Notes under the pieces: generated by a model
The model's database searches: none
What the model saw: the letters and a program-made list of their open reading frames with translations, nothing else
What the model was told of the DNA's origin: nothing
Position numbers and translations under genes: made by a program
Source: Chitinophagales bacterium
Lineage (GTDB): Bacteria > Bacteroidota > Bacteroidia > Chitinophagales > Chitinophagaceae
Assembly (NCBI GenBank): GCA_017303335.1
Contig: JAFLBK010000001.1
Span: forward strand, 1,555,001-1,619,000
Direction: 5' to 3'
DNA: 64,000 nucleotides
Shown: positions 29,023-37,593 of the stretch, piece by piece
Position numbering within the stretch: position 1 is the first letter of the stretch
Layout: every line of letters starts with the position of its first letter

Positions 29023-29055
29023 TAACAATTTGGTAACAGTAAGGTAACATAAACG
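29023..29055 (+). promoter_or_regulatory. Three-copy 11-nt TAAC repeat in a 341-nt gap (28940-29280)
   Basis: TAAC at 29023, 29034 and 29045, all perfect, exact 11-nt period, on the plus strand. The next plus-strand gene is 6 kb away, so the only candidate target is the divergent minus-strand gene starting at 28939. The rest of the gap holds two hairpins for the lipoprotein gene and no coding sequence that I can support. Confidence 0.5.
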
Positions 29056-29071
29056 GCTAAGGGTAAAAAAG

Positions 29072-29095
29072 ACCGGCCCTAAGAATAGGGCCGGT
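29072..29095 (-). terminator. Second terminator after the lipoprotein gene
   Basis: Stem ACCGGCCCT/AGGGCCGGT, 6-nt loop. On the minus strand it is followed by CTTTTTTAC. Confidence 0.75.
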
Positions 29096-29224
29096 TCAAG
29101 CATGAGAAACTTGCTATTTGCTTAAGAAGTTTGAAACGACTGCAACGCTGTGATTGCAAGGCAATTTCCGGAATCTCTTTTACGCCAGCGTTATGCGAAT
29201 ATTACCGGATTGTTATAAATGAAA

Positions 29225-29246
29225 ATCCCGGCACTAGTGCCGGGAT
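29225..29246 (-). terminator. Perfect palindrome serving as first terminator
   Basis: 22-nt perfect palindrome centred on CTAG (arms ATCCCGGCA). On the minus strand it is followed by a TTTTCATTT tract, 35 nt after the stop of the lipoprotein gene. Confidence 0.7.
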
Positions 29247-29280
29247 CTTGTCAGGGGGTAAGGATCAATATAGAATGCGA

Positions 29281-30741
29281 TTAATTGAATTTGGTCCAGC
29301 CTTTCCACCAGGTTGATAAGGCGCCGGCCGGGGCAATGCCGCCACGGAAAGTGGCCGACTGATCAAAGAATGTATCACCGGCGAATTTGGCATCGGTGAA
29401 ACTGCCCCCGGTCAATATTTTCTGGTTGCCATTCGATCCGGCGAAGGGCGTTGGGTCCGGGGCTGAATAATTATAAGGTTGGATCAGTTTGGCATCCGAT
29501 ACATTGGTCAGCAGATCGTTGTTATAATACGAACCGGTGAACCAGCTTGTCAACGTCGCGTCGGATGTGATCGTAGCGCCCGGTGTACCGCTGAATTTCA
29601 GGTTCACGGTATTGCCGGCCAGGGTTACGTTGCGCAGGCGAAGGCTGCTGTCTTCAATGTTCAGGGCGGTGGAGGTTCCGGTTGTGGCGTCGATGAGGAT
29701 ACCCTGCGGCCAGCCCATGATGATGGAGTTGAAGATCGAGATGGCGGAGTTCCGGCGGATCTGCGCACCGGCACGGAACAGGGTATTGCCTGCATTGTTC
29801 AACGTTGCACGCGGGCCAATGGCGGTGATGTTACTGAAGATGGCGGTCGTTTTAGGAGTAGCGGTTGTACCGGTGGCGTTGTTGTCGCTTTCGAATGCCT
29901 CAGACGTAGAGATGTCGGCGATCAGGGAGTCGCGGATGATAAGTCCGAACTGCACTTTTCCTTTGTATCCGTTATCAGTATCAAAATCGTCGTCCTGCGT
30001 TTTCCAGGCGATCAGGTATTTACAATTCACGCTGCCACCGAACCATTCGTAGGCGTCATCTTTCGCGTAGGTTACCTGGATGTGATCGATGGTGGTTCCG
30101 CTGCCCACACAGGCGAGGGTCAGGCTGTTCACTTCTTTATCGGGCTGGAAGGCATAACCCGCGTACTCGATCCGTACATATTGCAATACACCCGAATTGT
30201 CATTGTCGATGGGTGTTGGCGCAGTTGCATCGCCGGAACCGGCCAGGCCATCGCCGAACGCGTTGTCGATACCGCCTTCTACCTGGAACAGGCCGGGTGT
30301 ACCGTTATAGCTTAAATTATATCCTGCCTTACCGCAGATCACGATGCCACCCCAATCGCCCGACTGTGGGTTGGGAGAAAGCGACGTGAATACGATCGGT
30401 TCATTGGCCGTTCCCTGCGCCATGATCTTTGAACCACGGGTGATCACCAGGGCGGCCACATCGGTTCCGCTGTACGAGCCCTTGATCACGGTTCCCGGTT
30501 CGATGGTCATGGTATGGTTTCCCACCATGTACACCAGCCCTTTCAGGATGTAGGTATTGGTTTTGCGCAAAACAGTATCGGCATTGATACGTCCCTGGAG
30601 GGTGATGGTTTGACCCGTGGTGCTGCCACCGCCGCCGCCATTGACTACCACTACCTGGATCTCACCGTCGGTTTCGATTTTTCGGCAACTGGTGGTTACC
30701 AAACCGGTAAGAACTGCCGTGTAGAAGAGAAACTTTTTCAT
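29281..30741 (-). CDS. Beta-helix lipoprotein partner of the TonB receptor
   Basis: 486 residues. Lipoprotein signal peptide ending in Cys19 (LVTTSC), a glycine-rich linker, then a right-handed parallel beta-helix-like domain with regular short strands (MTIEPGTVIKGSY, ALVITRGSKIMAQGTANEPIVFTS, and later NSLTLACVGSGTTIDHIQVTYAKDDAYEWFGG as scattered strands). It is probably surface-exposed on the outer membrane. It starts 32 nt after the TonB receptor, so the two form one operon, like a SusCD pair but with a different lipoprotein fold. No catalytic residues can be named. Given the regulatory site and neighbours, a role in capturing phosphate or organophosphate is plausible but inferred. Confidence 0.8.
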   Translation of the reverse strand: MKKFLFYTAVLTGLVTTSCRKIETDGEIQVVVVNGGGGGSTTGQTITLQGRINADTVLRKTNTYILKGLVYMVGNHTMTIEPGTVIKGSYSGTDVAALVITRGSKIMAQGTANEPIVFTSLSPNPQSGDWGGIVICGKAGYNLSYNGTPGLFQVEGGIDNAFGDGLAGSGDATAPTPIDNDNSGVLQYVRIEYAGYAFQPDKEVNSLTLACVGSGTTIDHIQVTYAKDDAYEWFGGSVNCKYLIAWKTQDDDFDTDNGYKGKVQFGLIIRDSLIADISTSEAFESDNNATGTTATPKTTAIFSNITAIGPRATLNNAGNTLFRAGAQIRRNSAISIFNSIIMGWPQGILIDATTGTSTALNIEDSSLRLRNVTLAGNTVNLKFSGTPGATITSDATLTSWFTGSYYNNDLLTNVSDAKLIQPYNYSAPDPTPFAGSNGNQKILTGGSFTDAKFAGDTFFDQSATFRGGIAPAGALSTWWKGWTKFN

Positions 30742-30773
30742 TTGTATTCGCTTTTAGGTTTTTAGTATTGTTA

Positions 30774-33548
30774 TTATAAAGAATAGTTGAAGGTGATGCT
30801 GAACGTAGTGCCGTAGGTACGTGTGAACCGGAAGGCATCGGTATTCTTCTGGAAACTCAGTTTATCGTTCGTGTTTTGATAGAAGTATTGTTTTTTGTTG
30901 ATGATGTCGGAAATGTTCAGCCGGAATTCTCCTTTTTTCTTCAGCACTTTTTTCGCCAGTTGCAGGTCGAGAACCGGGCGGGGCGCTTCATATATATCGG
31001 GAGCGCCGCCAACGATATCGCCCACGAGGTAGATGCGCTGACCGATCTGGTTGAAAAGCAGGGTGACATTCAAACCATATTTCTCCAGGTCGTACAGGAT
31101 ACCGAGATTAAGGATATAGGGCGATTGACCCTGCAGGGAGCGGTTCACATCCAGTTGCTCGTCTTTCACACGACTGTAGATATAAGCGGCATTGGCCTGG
31201 AAGGTGAAGTTCTTCATACCGGGGATGAAGTCGAGTTTTTTTCTTGTCTCTACCTCCACACCAAAAGAGTTCGCTTTTTTGGCGTTGGCGTAATTCAATG
31301 TGCTGGCGCCGCCACCGAGCCCGTTGAACAGTTGCTCGATCGGGTTATTGAAATGTTTGTAGAAGATACCCGCATTGATCACTTCGCCGGCACGGGGATA
31401 GATCTCATAGCGGAAATCGAGATTGGTTACCTTGGTGCGTTTCAGCAACGGATTTCCCTGCACCGAAGCATTGAGCTCAAAATCGTAAAGGTTGAGGGAA
31501 GACAATTCCCGCAGTTCGGGCCGTATCACGGTTTGCGAAGCCGATACCCGAAGATTGGTTTTGGGATTCAGTTTATAGGTGGCGTTCAGGCCGGGAAGAA
31601 AATCGGTGATGCTGGAATAAGAATGACGCGGATCCCATTTCTTCACGCTTCCCACCAGTTGATCATAATTCTCTACCCGCAGTCCCCATACCACCCGCAG
31701 TTTATTGCCGAACTGGTTGTCGAACTGGAGGAAGCCTGCATTCAGGATCGTGTTGGCGAGGTAGCGGAAATTATTTCCCTTGATGGCGTCGAAAGCGAAT
31801 TTGTCGTCGGTGCCGTTGCCGAAATTTTCAGCAACGAATACCTGGTCGGCCGGTAAAAGGCGGAGGCCGGGATTGTCTTTGGGCAGGTAATTGGCGAAGA
31901 GCTGCGCATCGTACAAGCGGTCTTTGATCTGCAGCATGTAACCGCCCTTGATGGTTTGGTTCTGGCCCAGCCAGCGCAGATTGTACGAGAGGTCGCCCCC
32001 GGCGGTATAGATATAATCGCTCAGGTTCTGGTAGATACGGCTTCCGCTCTGCTGCGAAAGCGTATTGGATATCAGCAGGCGGAAAGGATCCTGCGTATTG
32101 CTTGTTCTTGTATATAATATACGGCGCTGGTCGGGAACATATCCGTCGAGGATATTGAAAGCGCCATACCATTTGAATTTAAGGGGTTTGCTGATGCTGT
32201 GTTCGCCCATCAGCTGGCCGGTGAAAAAGGTATTTTCCTTAAATGCGAATTCATTGCCCCGCATCTGCTCAGCCCGGGAATAGTCGTCTCCGTTTCGCTG
32301 CGTTGTATTATTATGCGCATTCACATTTACGATCGCCTTGGCGGAGATCTTATTCTTCGGGTTCAGCTGCAGGGTAACGCTGCCGAGGGCGCCTGCCATG
32401 ATATCCTGCTGGTAACGGGTATCGTTGTATTCCGAGATGATGCTGACCGCGTTGGTCGAAGGGTCTATGGCGTTGGAGCGGTTCAGCAATACCAGGCGGC
32501 GGTTCGATTTGCTGTAGTTGATGCCGAAGATGCCGCCCAGGTTCTTACCGAACAATTTCGTGGTGAAACCTCCGTTGGCCTGGAACGAGATGTTTACAGG
32601 AGCGGATGATGCGGATGGCGACCATACGTTGCGCATCTGTTTTCCAATGGCTGTTTTCTCGGCAGGCGACAGCAGATCGAATTCCGCTTTGCGGGTATAA
32701 TCGGCCGGCAGCTTTCTTGTGCCGTCGTCGATACCGAGCCAGTCCAGTTTTCCTCCCTGTGCGTCTTTGTAAAATTTATGTCCGGCAGTTTGTGTGTTGA
32801 ATCCGCTTCCGATCTGTATGCTGAAGAAGTTCTTCGCCGGAATGTCTTTGGTGTTTACCTGGATCAGGCCCCCGGCCCATTCGCCGGGATATTCGGGAAC
32901 AAAGGCTTTGTTGATGATCAGGTTATCGATCATGGAAGAGGGGATCAGGTCGAATGAAAATGTTTTGCGATCGGGTTCGGTACTGGTGAGCAGGATGCCG
33001 TTGATCATGGCCTGGTTGTACCGGTCGGCCAGTCCGCGGATCACGATGAACTTTCCTTCCTGGATGCTGGCGCCGGGTGTGCGTTTCAGCACTTCGCCGG
33101 TATTCTTGTCCGGGCTGCGCCGTATGGCTTCGGCGGATATCACGGAAGCAACCGTATTGGTGGTGCGCTGGAAACTGATCAGGGCATTCACCGTTTCCTT
33201 CTTGGCCGATGTGGAACGAACCACCACCTCTTCGCCGGTTGTTGCTTTTACATCCAGGGTAATATCGATGTGGGCGATACCATCGGAACCGGTTTCCACC
33301 TCCGAGATTTCTTTGCCCTGGTAGCTGGCAGAACTGATCACGAGTGTATATTTCTTACCAGGTTCCACACTCAATACAAAGCGGCCATCGGTACCCGTAG
33401 AGATGCCTTTGCCGGTTTCCTTAATTACAACCGATACACCGGCGATGGGGTTGCCCGTTTTGGAGTCGGTGATCTTACCGTCGATCTTTCCTTTTTGAGC
33501 CAGTAGGGTGAAGGGGAATAAAAAAGCAGCTACAAGTAACCATTTCAT
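30774..33548 (-). CDS. TonB-dependent outer-membrane receptor
   Basis: 924 residues. Signal peptide (about 1-17), a carboxypeptidase-regulatory-like beta sandwich (about 20-105, KIDGKITDSKTGNPIAGVSV), a plug domain (about 110-235, with TPGASIQEGKFIVIRGLADRY as plug motif elements) and a 22-strand barrel to the C-terminus. It imports a substrate through the outer membrane using TonB energy. It has a four-copy 11-nt TAAC repeat upstream and lies next to a phosphate porin, DUF47 and PiT. I therefore suggest phosphate, polyphosphate or organophosphate as substrate, without direct evidence. Confidence 0.92.
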   Translation of the reverse strand: MKWLLVAAFLFPFTLLAQKGKIDGKITDSKTGNPIAGVSVVIKETGKGISTGTDGRFVLSVEPGKKYTLVISSASYQGKEISEVETGSDGIAHIDITLDVKATTGEEVVVRSTSAKKETVNALISFQRTTNTVASVISAEAIRRSPDKNTGEVLKRTPGASIQEGKFIVIRGLADRYNQAMINGILLTSTEPDRKTFSFDLIPSSMIDNLIINKAFVPEYPGEWAGGLIQVNTKDIPAKNFFSIQIGSGFNTQTAGHKFYKDAQGGKLDWLGIDDGTRKLPADYTRKAEFDLLSPAEKTAIGKQMRNVWSPSASSAPVNISFQANGGFTTKLFGKNLGGIFGINYSKSNRRLVLLNRSNAIDPSTNAVSIISEYNDTRYQQDIMAGALGSVTLQLNPKNKISAKAIVNVNAHNNTTQRNGDDYSRAEQMRGNEFAFKENTFFTGQLMGEHSISKPLKFKWYGAFNILDGYVPDQRRILYTRTSNTQDPFRLLISNTLSQQSGSRIYQNLSDYIYTAGGDLSYNLRWLGQNQTIKGGYMLQIKDRLYDAQLFANYLPKDNPGLRLLPADQVFVAENFGNGTDDKFAFDAIKGNNFRYLANTILNAGFLQFDNQFGNKLRVVWGLRVENYDQLVGSVKKWDPRHSYSSITDFLPGLNATYKLNPKTNLRVSASQTVIRPELRELSSLNLYDFELNASVQGNPLLKRTKVTNLDFRYEIYPRAGEVINAGIFYKHFNNPIEQLFNGLGGGASTLNYANAKKANSFGVEVETRKKLDFIPGMKNFTFQANAAYIYSRVKDEQLDVNRSLQGQSPYILNLGILYDLEKYGLNVTLLFNQIGQRIYLVGDIVGGAPDIYEAPRPVLDLQLAKKVLKKKGEFRLNISDIINKKQYFYQNTNDKLSFQKNTDAFRFTRTYGTTFSITFNYSL

Positions 33549-33576
33549 GCGGTGAATATTTACCGCAAAAGGACGA

Positions 33577-33642
33577 CAAGCGTATTACGTCAAAGTGAAT
33601 GGAAGGTTAGGTAATTGTTACTGCTGCGTTACGGCAATGTTA
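33577..33642 (-). promoter_or_regulatory. Putative Pho-box-like operator and promoter of the TonB receptor
   Basis: On the minus strand, four perfect TAAC words start at 33642, 33631, 33620 and 33609, an exact 11-nt period. A -7-like TACGCTTG (33577-33584) begins 25 nt after the last repeat, and the receptor ATG follows 29 nt later. This layout is that of an activator bound over the -33 region. It is the strongest copy of the motif in the window. Confidence 0.7.
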
Positions 33643-33654
33643 TGAAACCTGTAA

Positions 33655-34962
33655 TCAGAAACGGAACTGCAGGCGGCAGGTGAACACATTGTCTTTTACA
33701 TCGGCCGTGTACCCGGTAAGCTGTGTTTTTTCATTCCATACCCGGGCATAGTACAGTACCAGTTTGATGTTCTCGCTGATGTAATAGAGATATCCGACGC
33801 CGAGCGTGTTATAGCGGATATTGGCAGCCGAGAAATTGGAACCGGGTGCGCCGATCTCGTTTCCTTTCACCTTGTTGTTGGGATCGTACCAGTCGAATTT
33901 AACGAGCAGCTGGTGTTGCGTACTGAACAGGTGTTGCAGGAAATAAAAGTAAGCGCCCGTGAAATGCCGTTGATGAAAACCGTCGGAGCCCGTCAGTAAG
34001 GCGGTCGGTGTTTCAGGGTTATTGGCGGTCGCTGTTTGTATGCCGGTGATGAATTCGCCCCGCAGTTCGGTAAAGCGGTTGTGCCCGTTGCTGAATTTGA
34101 TCTGCAGATCGGCCCCGTAGTAATGGCGGGGAGAGGTGGTGCCGGTATTGGTGGCCGATGAATCGACCCGCATCTTTTTAATACCGTTTTCTGTTCCGGT
34201 CGTATAAATGAATTTGGTATTGTTCTGCAGGGCTCCGTGCAGGATGGAAGCGCCGGCAGACAGCTGTATGGATTTGGTAAGATGCAAAGGCTTCAGTGCG
34301 ATGCGGCCGATGAAGTCCTTGCTGTTGTCGAAATCGCCGCTGGCATTGATGCCCTGGCCATTGAAAACACCGAAATCAACTCTCAGGTATTTGAGCGGAT
34401 GCTTGTTCTGGCGTACATCGAAGCTGACCATGGCTCCCAGGTCGCGTTCGCTTTTCATGTGAATTTGGCTCATGCGGCCACGCTCCGGGCTTTCCCGGTC
34501 GCTGCTGCTCAGGTTCACCTCGTAGCCGAAGGGCCGGGCGAACATGCCGGTGGTAAAAGAAAAGAGTTTGAATTTATTTTCGAATATCCGGCCCCATACA
34601 TCACGCACGGTAAATCCGCGTTCGTTGGCGTCGAACTGGAATACGATCTGAACGCCGGGTTTTGTTTCCTTACCGAAGTGCACGTAATCGATGCGTACCC
34701 GGCTGCGGCGTAGCATAAAACGATTGCTTACCTGGGAGGCGAAGTCGCCCCCTTCGAAATTCTTTGCGCCTTTTGCCGAAGCTACCTGGAACTGGGGCTG
34801 GATGTAACCACCGATGCGAAGGTGATCGAATTTTTTGTAGACTGCCAGCAATCCGCGGCCGGTTTCTTTGGTGGTATCAACCATGTCCATGAGGAACTGG
34901 GCCTGCAGCCACTGTGAAAATAACAGCGCTGCTGCCAGCAAAGGCAGTGTTTTCTTAAGCAT
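33655..34962 (-). CDS. Phosphate-selective porin O/P family protein
   Basis: 435 residues from ATG 34962, which gives a normal signal peptide (MLKKTLPLLAAALLFSQWLQA); an upstream ATG at 34992 would not. The mature protein is a chain of amphipathic strands ending in a C-terminal Phe (TCRLQFRF). It matches the OprO/OprP porin family (GGYIQPQFQ start, RRSRVRIDYVHFG, GMFARPFGYE). OprP of Pseudomonas is an anion channel induced by phosphate starvation. It has its own three-repeat upstream site and lies divergent to DUF47-PiT. Confidence 0.88.
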   Translation of the reverse strand: MLKKTLPLLAAALLFSQWLQAQFLMDMVDTTKETGRGLLAVYKKFDHLRIGGYIQPQFQVASAKGAKNFEGGDFASQVSNRFMLRRSRVRIDYVHFGKETKPGVQIVFQFDANERGFTVRDVWGRIFENKFKLFSFTTGMFARPFGYEVNLSSSDRESPERGRMSQIHMKSERDLGAMVSFDVRQNKHPLKYLRVDFGVFNGQGINASGDFDNSKDFIGRIALKPLHLTKSIQLSAGASILHGALQNNTKFIYTTGTENGIKKMRVDSSATNTGTTSPRHYYGADLQIKFSNGHNRFTELRGEFITGIQTATANNPETPTALLTGSDGFHQRHFTGAYFYFLQHLFSTQHQLLVKFDWYDPNNKVKGNEIGAPGSNFSAANIRYNTLGVGYLYYISENIKLVLYYARVWNEKTQLTGYTADVKDNVFTCRLQFRF

Positions 34963-34978
34963 TTGGCAAATTTCGCCG

Positions 34979-35024
34979 CAAAGGAATAACAAATTAATAT
35001 TACCCCTGTGTTAAGAAATCATTA
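34979..35024 (-). promoter_or_regulatory. Putative Pho-box-like operator of the porin
   Basis: On the minus strand TAAT (from 35024), TAAC (from 35013) and TAAT (from 35002) at an exact 11-nt period, then TTCCTTTG (34979-34986), one mismatch from the -7 consensus. It may also serve the divergent DUF47 gene. Confidence 0.6.
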
Positions 35025-35093
35025 CCAATCCCATGGCCTGCTGTATTATCTTGCGAAAACCCAACCTTTGCAGCACTAAAAAATGAAATCAAT

Positions 35094-35744
35094 ATGGCAG
35101 GCTTAAATTCGATCCTGAAGATATTCTTACCCAAGGACCGCGTGTTCTTTCAGTTGTTTGAAAATGTGGCCGATGTACTGGTGAAGATGGGCGAAAAACT
35201 GAAAGAGGTGGTTAACGAACCCGATTTCGACGAGCGGGCAAAGCTCATCAAGGAGATCGAGGACATGGAGCACGTGAATGACGATTACACCCACCAGATC
35301 TTCACCGAGCTGGGAAAAAACTTCATCACACCCTTCGACCGGGAGGATATCCACTACCTGGCTTCGGCGCTCGACGATATCGCCGACTATATCCAGGCTT
35401 CTGCCAAAAAAATCAATTTCTACCGGGTCAACCCCAACGATACCGGTATTCATAAGCTCACCGATGTGATCGCACAGGGTTGTGTAGCGGTACGTAACGC
35501 GGTAGGCGAACTGCGCAACATGAAGAATATGCGCCTGATCACCGATGCGCTGGTGACCATCAACAGCATCGAAAACCAGGGCGACGATATCTTCGATATG
35601 AGCATTGAAAAACTGTTTGCCGAAGAACCGGATGCCAAAGAGGTGATCAAAAAAAGGGAGATCTACCAGGTGATGGAGATCGTGACCGATAAATGCGAAG
35701 ACGCGGCGAACGTGATCGAGAGTATCATTGTGAAATACGCTTAA
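35094..35744 (+). CDS. DUF47 family PhoU-like phosphate transport regulator
   Basis: 216 residues, almost wholly helical, with the DUF47 features FFQLFENVADVLVKMGEKL, the acidic EIEDMEHVNDDYTHQIF and TPFDREDIHYLASALDDI. Related to PhoU: a cytosolic helical bundle with clustered acidic residues that can bind metals and that acts on PiT transporters. It sits 105 nt before a PiT gene, the usual DUF47-pit pairing. AACCTTTG before the ATG may be its -7 element. Confidence 0.92.
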   Translation: MAGLNSILKIFLPKDRVFFQLFENVADVLVKMGEKLKEVVNEPDFDERAKLIKEIEDMEHVNDDYTHQIFTELGKNFITPFDREDIHYLASALDDIADYIQASAKKINFYRVNPNDTGIHKLTDVIAQGCVAVRNAVGELRNMKNMRLITDALVTINSIENQGDDIFDMSIEKLFAEEPDAKEVIKKREIYQVMEIVTDKCEDAANVIESIIVKYA

Positions 35745-35762
35745 AACCAATTAGCTAATCAA

Positions 35763-35841
35763 CCCATGTGCGGATAGGTTCGAAATAAACCAGGTTTCAG
35801 CCAAAGTTCAGGAAATGGCACATCCGCACATCAGCACATCG
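35763..35841. repeat. Inverted intergenic words between DUF47 and PiT
   Basis: ATGTGCGGAT (35766-35775) and its exact inverse ATCCGCACAT (35822-35831), followed by CAGCACATC. It shares words with the inverted repeat at 18481-18636. Confidence 0.6.
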
Positions 35842-35849
35842 CAGAAATT

Positions 35850-37523
35850 ATGACCTTACTCGTAGTAATTATCATACTGGCCCTGATATTCGATTATATC
35901 AACGGATTCCACGACGCGGCCAACTCCATCGCAACGGTTGTTTCCACCAAGGTGCTCACGCCTTTCCAGGCGGTGATCTGGGCAGCGGTATTCAACTTCG
36001 TGGCTTATTTTATCTTCCAGGATCACGCCGTGGCCAATACCATCGGTAAAACGGTTCAGCAAAACTTTATTACCCTGCCGGTGATCCTGGCGGGGCTCAT
36101 CGCCGCCATTACCTGGAACCTGATCACCTGGTGGTACGGCATTCCGTCCTCCTCTTCGCATACCCTGATCGGAGGTTTGATGGGAGCGGGTATCACCCAT
36201 GCATACCTTACCAAGGGAGCTACGCCTATCGGCGATATCCTGGTGCTGGAGAACATCATCGGTGTGGTGATCTTTATCTTTCTGTCGCCCCTGATCGGTA
36301 TGGTGATTTCCATGTTTATCACGCTGGTAACCATGAATCAGAATACCTGGTTGCGTATCGGTATCATCCTGCTTGCCACTGCCGGCACTTTTTTCCTGTT
36401 CAATTATTTTGAGCAGAATAAAATAGCCAAGAATGTAGAGAAGTTCTATAAGATCGATAAATACGAAAAAGAGGTAGCGAAAAACCCAGGCGATGAGGAA
36501 GCCCGGAAAAAACTGGAAAAGGCAAAGGCTGCTTTCGATAAAGTGAAACCCCTTTTTGCCAGCTATGATAAAGTGGGAGCCAAAAAAATCGCGGCACAGA
36601 TCAATGAACTGGGCTTGCTGAAAAGCATTGGCGCCAGTAAGTGCAAGGATGCCGTTTCAAAATACCTGGGTATTGATTCATTGAAACGCCGGGCTGCGCT
36701 CGACAGTACCTTCAAACCCGAATACGAGGAGGCGAATGCGGCTTTCGAAAAAGTGAAAGACCTTACAGCCGGGTATGCATCGGTGGGACCGGCCGTGGCT
36801 GATACCATTGCCTCGGCGCTTCAGCTGACTCCGGCCCAAACGATAAAATTCCGTAAAGCGATCAGCAAGGTGAATGCGGAAAAAGATCTTACAAAGGAAA
36901 TTGAGAAGGCCGACAATTCCATCATCATGTGGTGCATGATCGGTGTGATTGCCATTTTTATTCTTTCGTATATCTGGGTGGAGAAGATCAAAAATCCCAA
37001 TGCGTATAAGATCGCCAATATGTTCAAGCGTTTGCAATTGCTTACCAGCGCTGCGTTCAGTGTGGGGCATGGCGGTAACGATGCGCAAAAAGTAATGGGT
37101 GTGATCGGGGCTGCGTTTGTAGCGTATAACTCCAATAAATATCCCGATGTGGGTTCGGCGCTTAAAGACCTTGGCTGGGTACCGCTGGCCTGTTATACCG
37201 CCATCGGCCTGGGAACAATGAGTGGTGGCTGGAAGATTGTAAAGACCATGGGCACCAAAATCACCAAAGTTACACCGCTGGAAGGCGTAGCGGCTGAAAC
37301 AGCCGGCGCCCTGACCTTGTTCATGACCGAGCAATTGGGCAAGCCTGTTAGTACCACGCATACCATCACGGGAGCTATCATTGGCGTAGGGGCAACCAAA
37401 CGATTAAGCGCTGTGCGCTGGGGAGTTACCGTAAACCTCTTGTGGGCATGGATACTTACCATACCGGTAAGCGCTTTGCTGGCAGCCCTGGTGTATTACA
37501 TCGTATCGCTCTTTGGCGGTTAA
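35850..37523 (+). CDS. PiT family inorganic phosphate transporter with soluble insert
   Basis: 557 residues. The two PiT half-repeats are intact: FDYINGFHDAANSIATVV near the N-terminus and VGHGGNDAQKVMGVIGA after the middle. It is a low-affinity phosphate (metal-phosphate) symporter of the inner membrane. Between the halves, residues about 188-356 form a charged, helical, non-membrane insert that seems internally duplicated (AKAAFDKVKPLFASYDKVG and ANAAFEKVKDLTAGYASVG). It is likely cotranscribed with DUF47 upstream. A terminator follows. Confidence 0.94.
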   Translation: MTLLVVIIILALIFDYINGFHDAANSIATVVSTKVLTPFQAVIWAAVFNFVAYFIFQDHAVANTIGKTVQQNFITLPVILAGLIAAITWNLITWWYGIPSSSSHTLIGGLMGAGITHAYLTKGATPIGDILVLENIIGVVIFIFLSPLIGMVISMFITLVTMNQNTWLRIGIILLATAGTFFLFNYFEQNKIAKNVEKFYKIDKYEKEVAKNPGDEEARKKLEKAKAAFDKVKPLFASYDKVGAKKIAAQINELGLLKSIGASKCKDAVSKYLGIDSLKRRAALDSTFKPEYEEANAAFEKVKDLTAGYASVGPAVADTIASALQLTPAQTIKFRKAISKVNAEKDLTKEIEKADNSIIMWCMIGVIAIFILSYIWVEKIKNPNAYKIANMFKRLQLLTSAAFSVGHGGNDAQKVMGVIGAAFVAYNSNKYPDVGSALKDLGWVPLACYTAIGLGTMSGGWKIVKTMGTKITKVTPLEGVAAETAGALTLFMTEQLGKPVSTTHTITGAIIGVGATKRLSAVRWGVTVNLLWAWILTIPVSALLAALVYYIVSLFGG

Positions 37524-37552
37524 GTTGTGTAACGTACAATTTGTGTAAATAG

Positions 37553-37580
37553 AACCGCTCAATTTTTGGCGGTTTTTTTG
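37553..37580 (+). terminator. Terminator after the PiT gene
   Basis: Stem AACCGC/GCGGTT, 10-nt loop, followed by TTTTTTG. It lies 30 nt after the stop. Confidence 0.7.
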
Positions 37581-37593
37581 TTTTCTTTGCATC

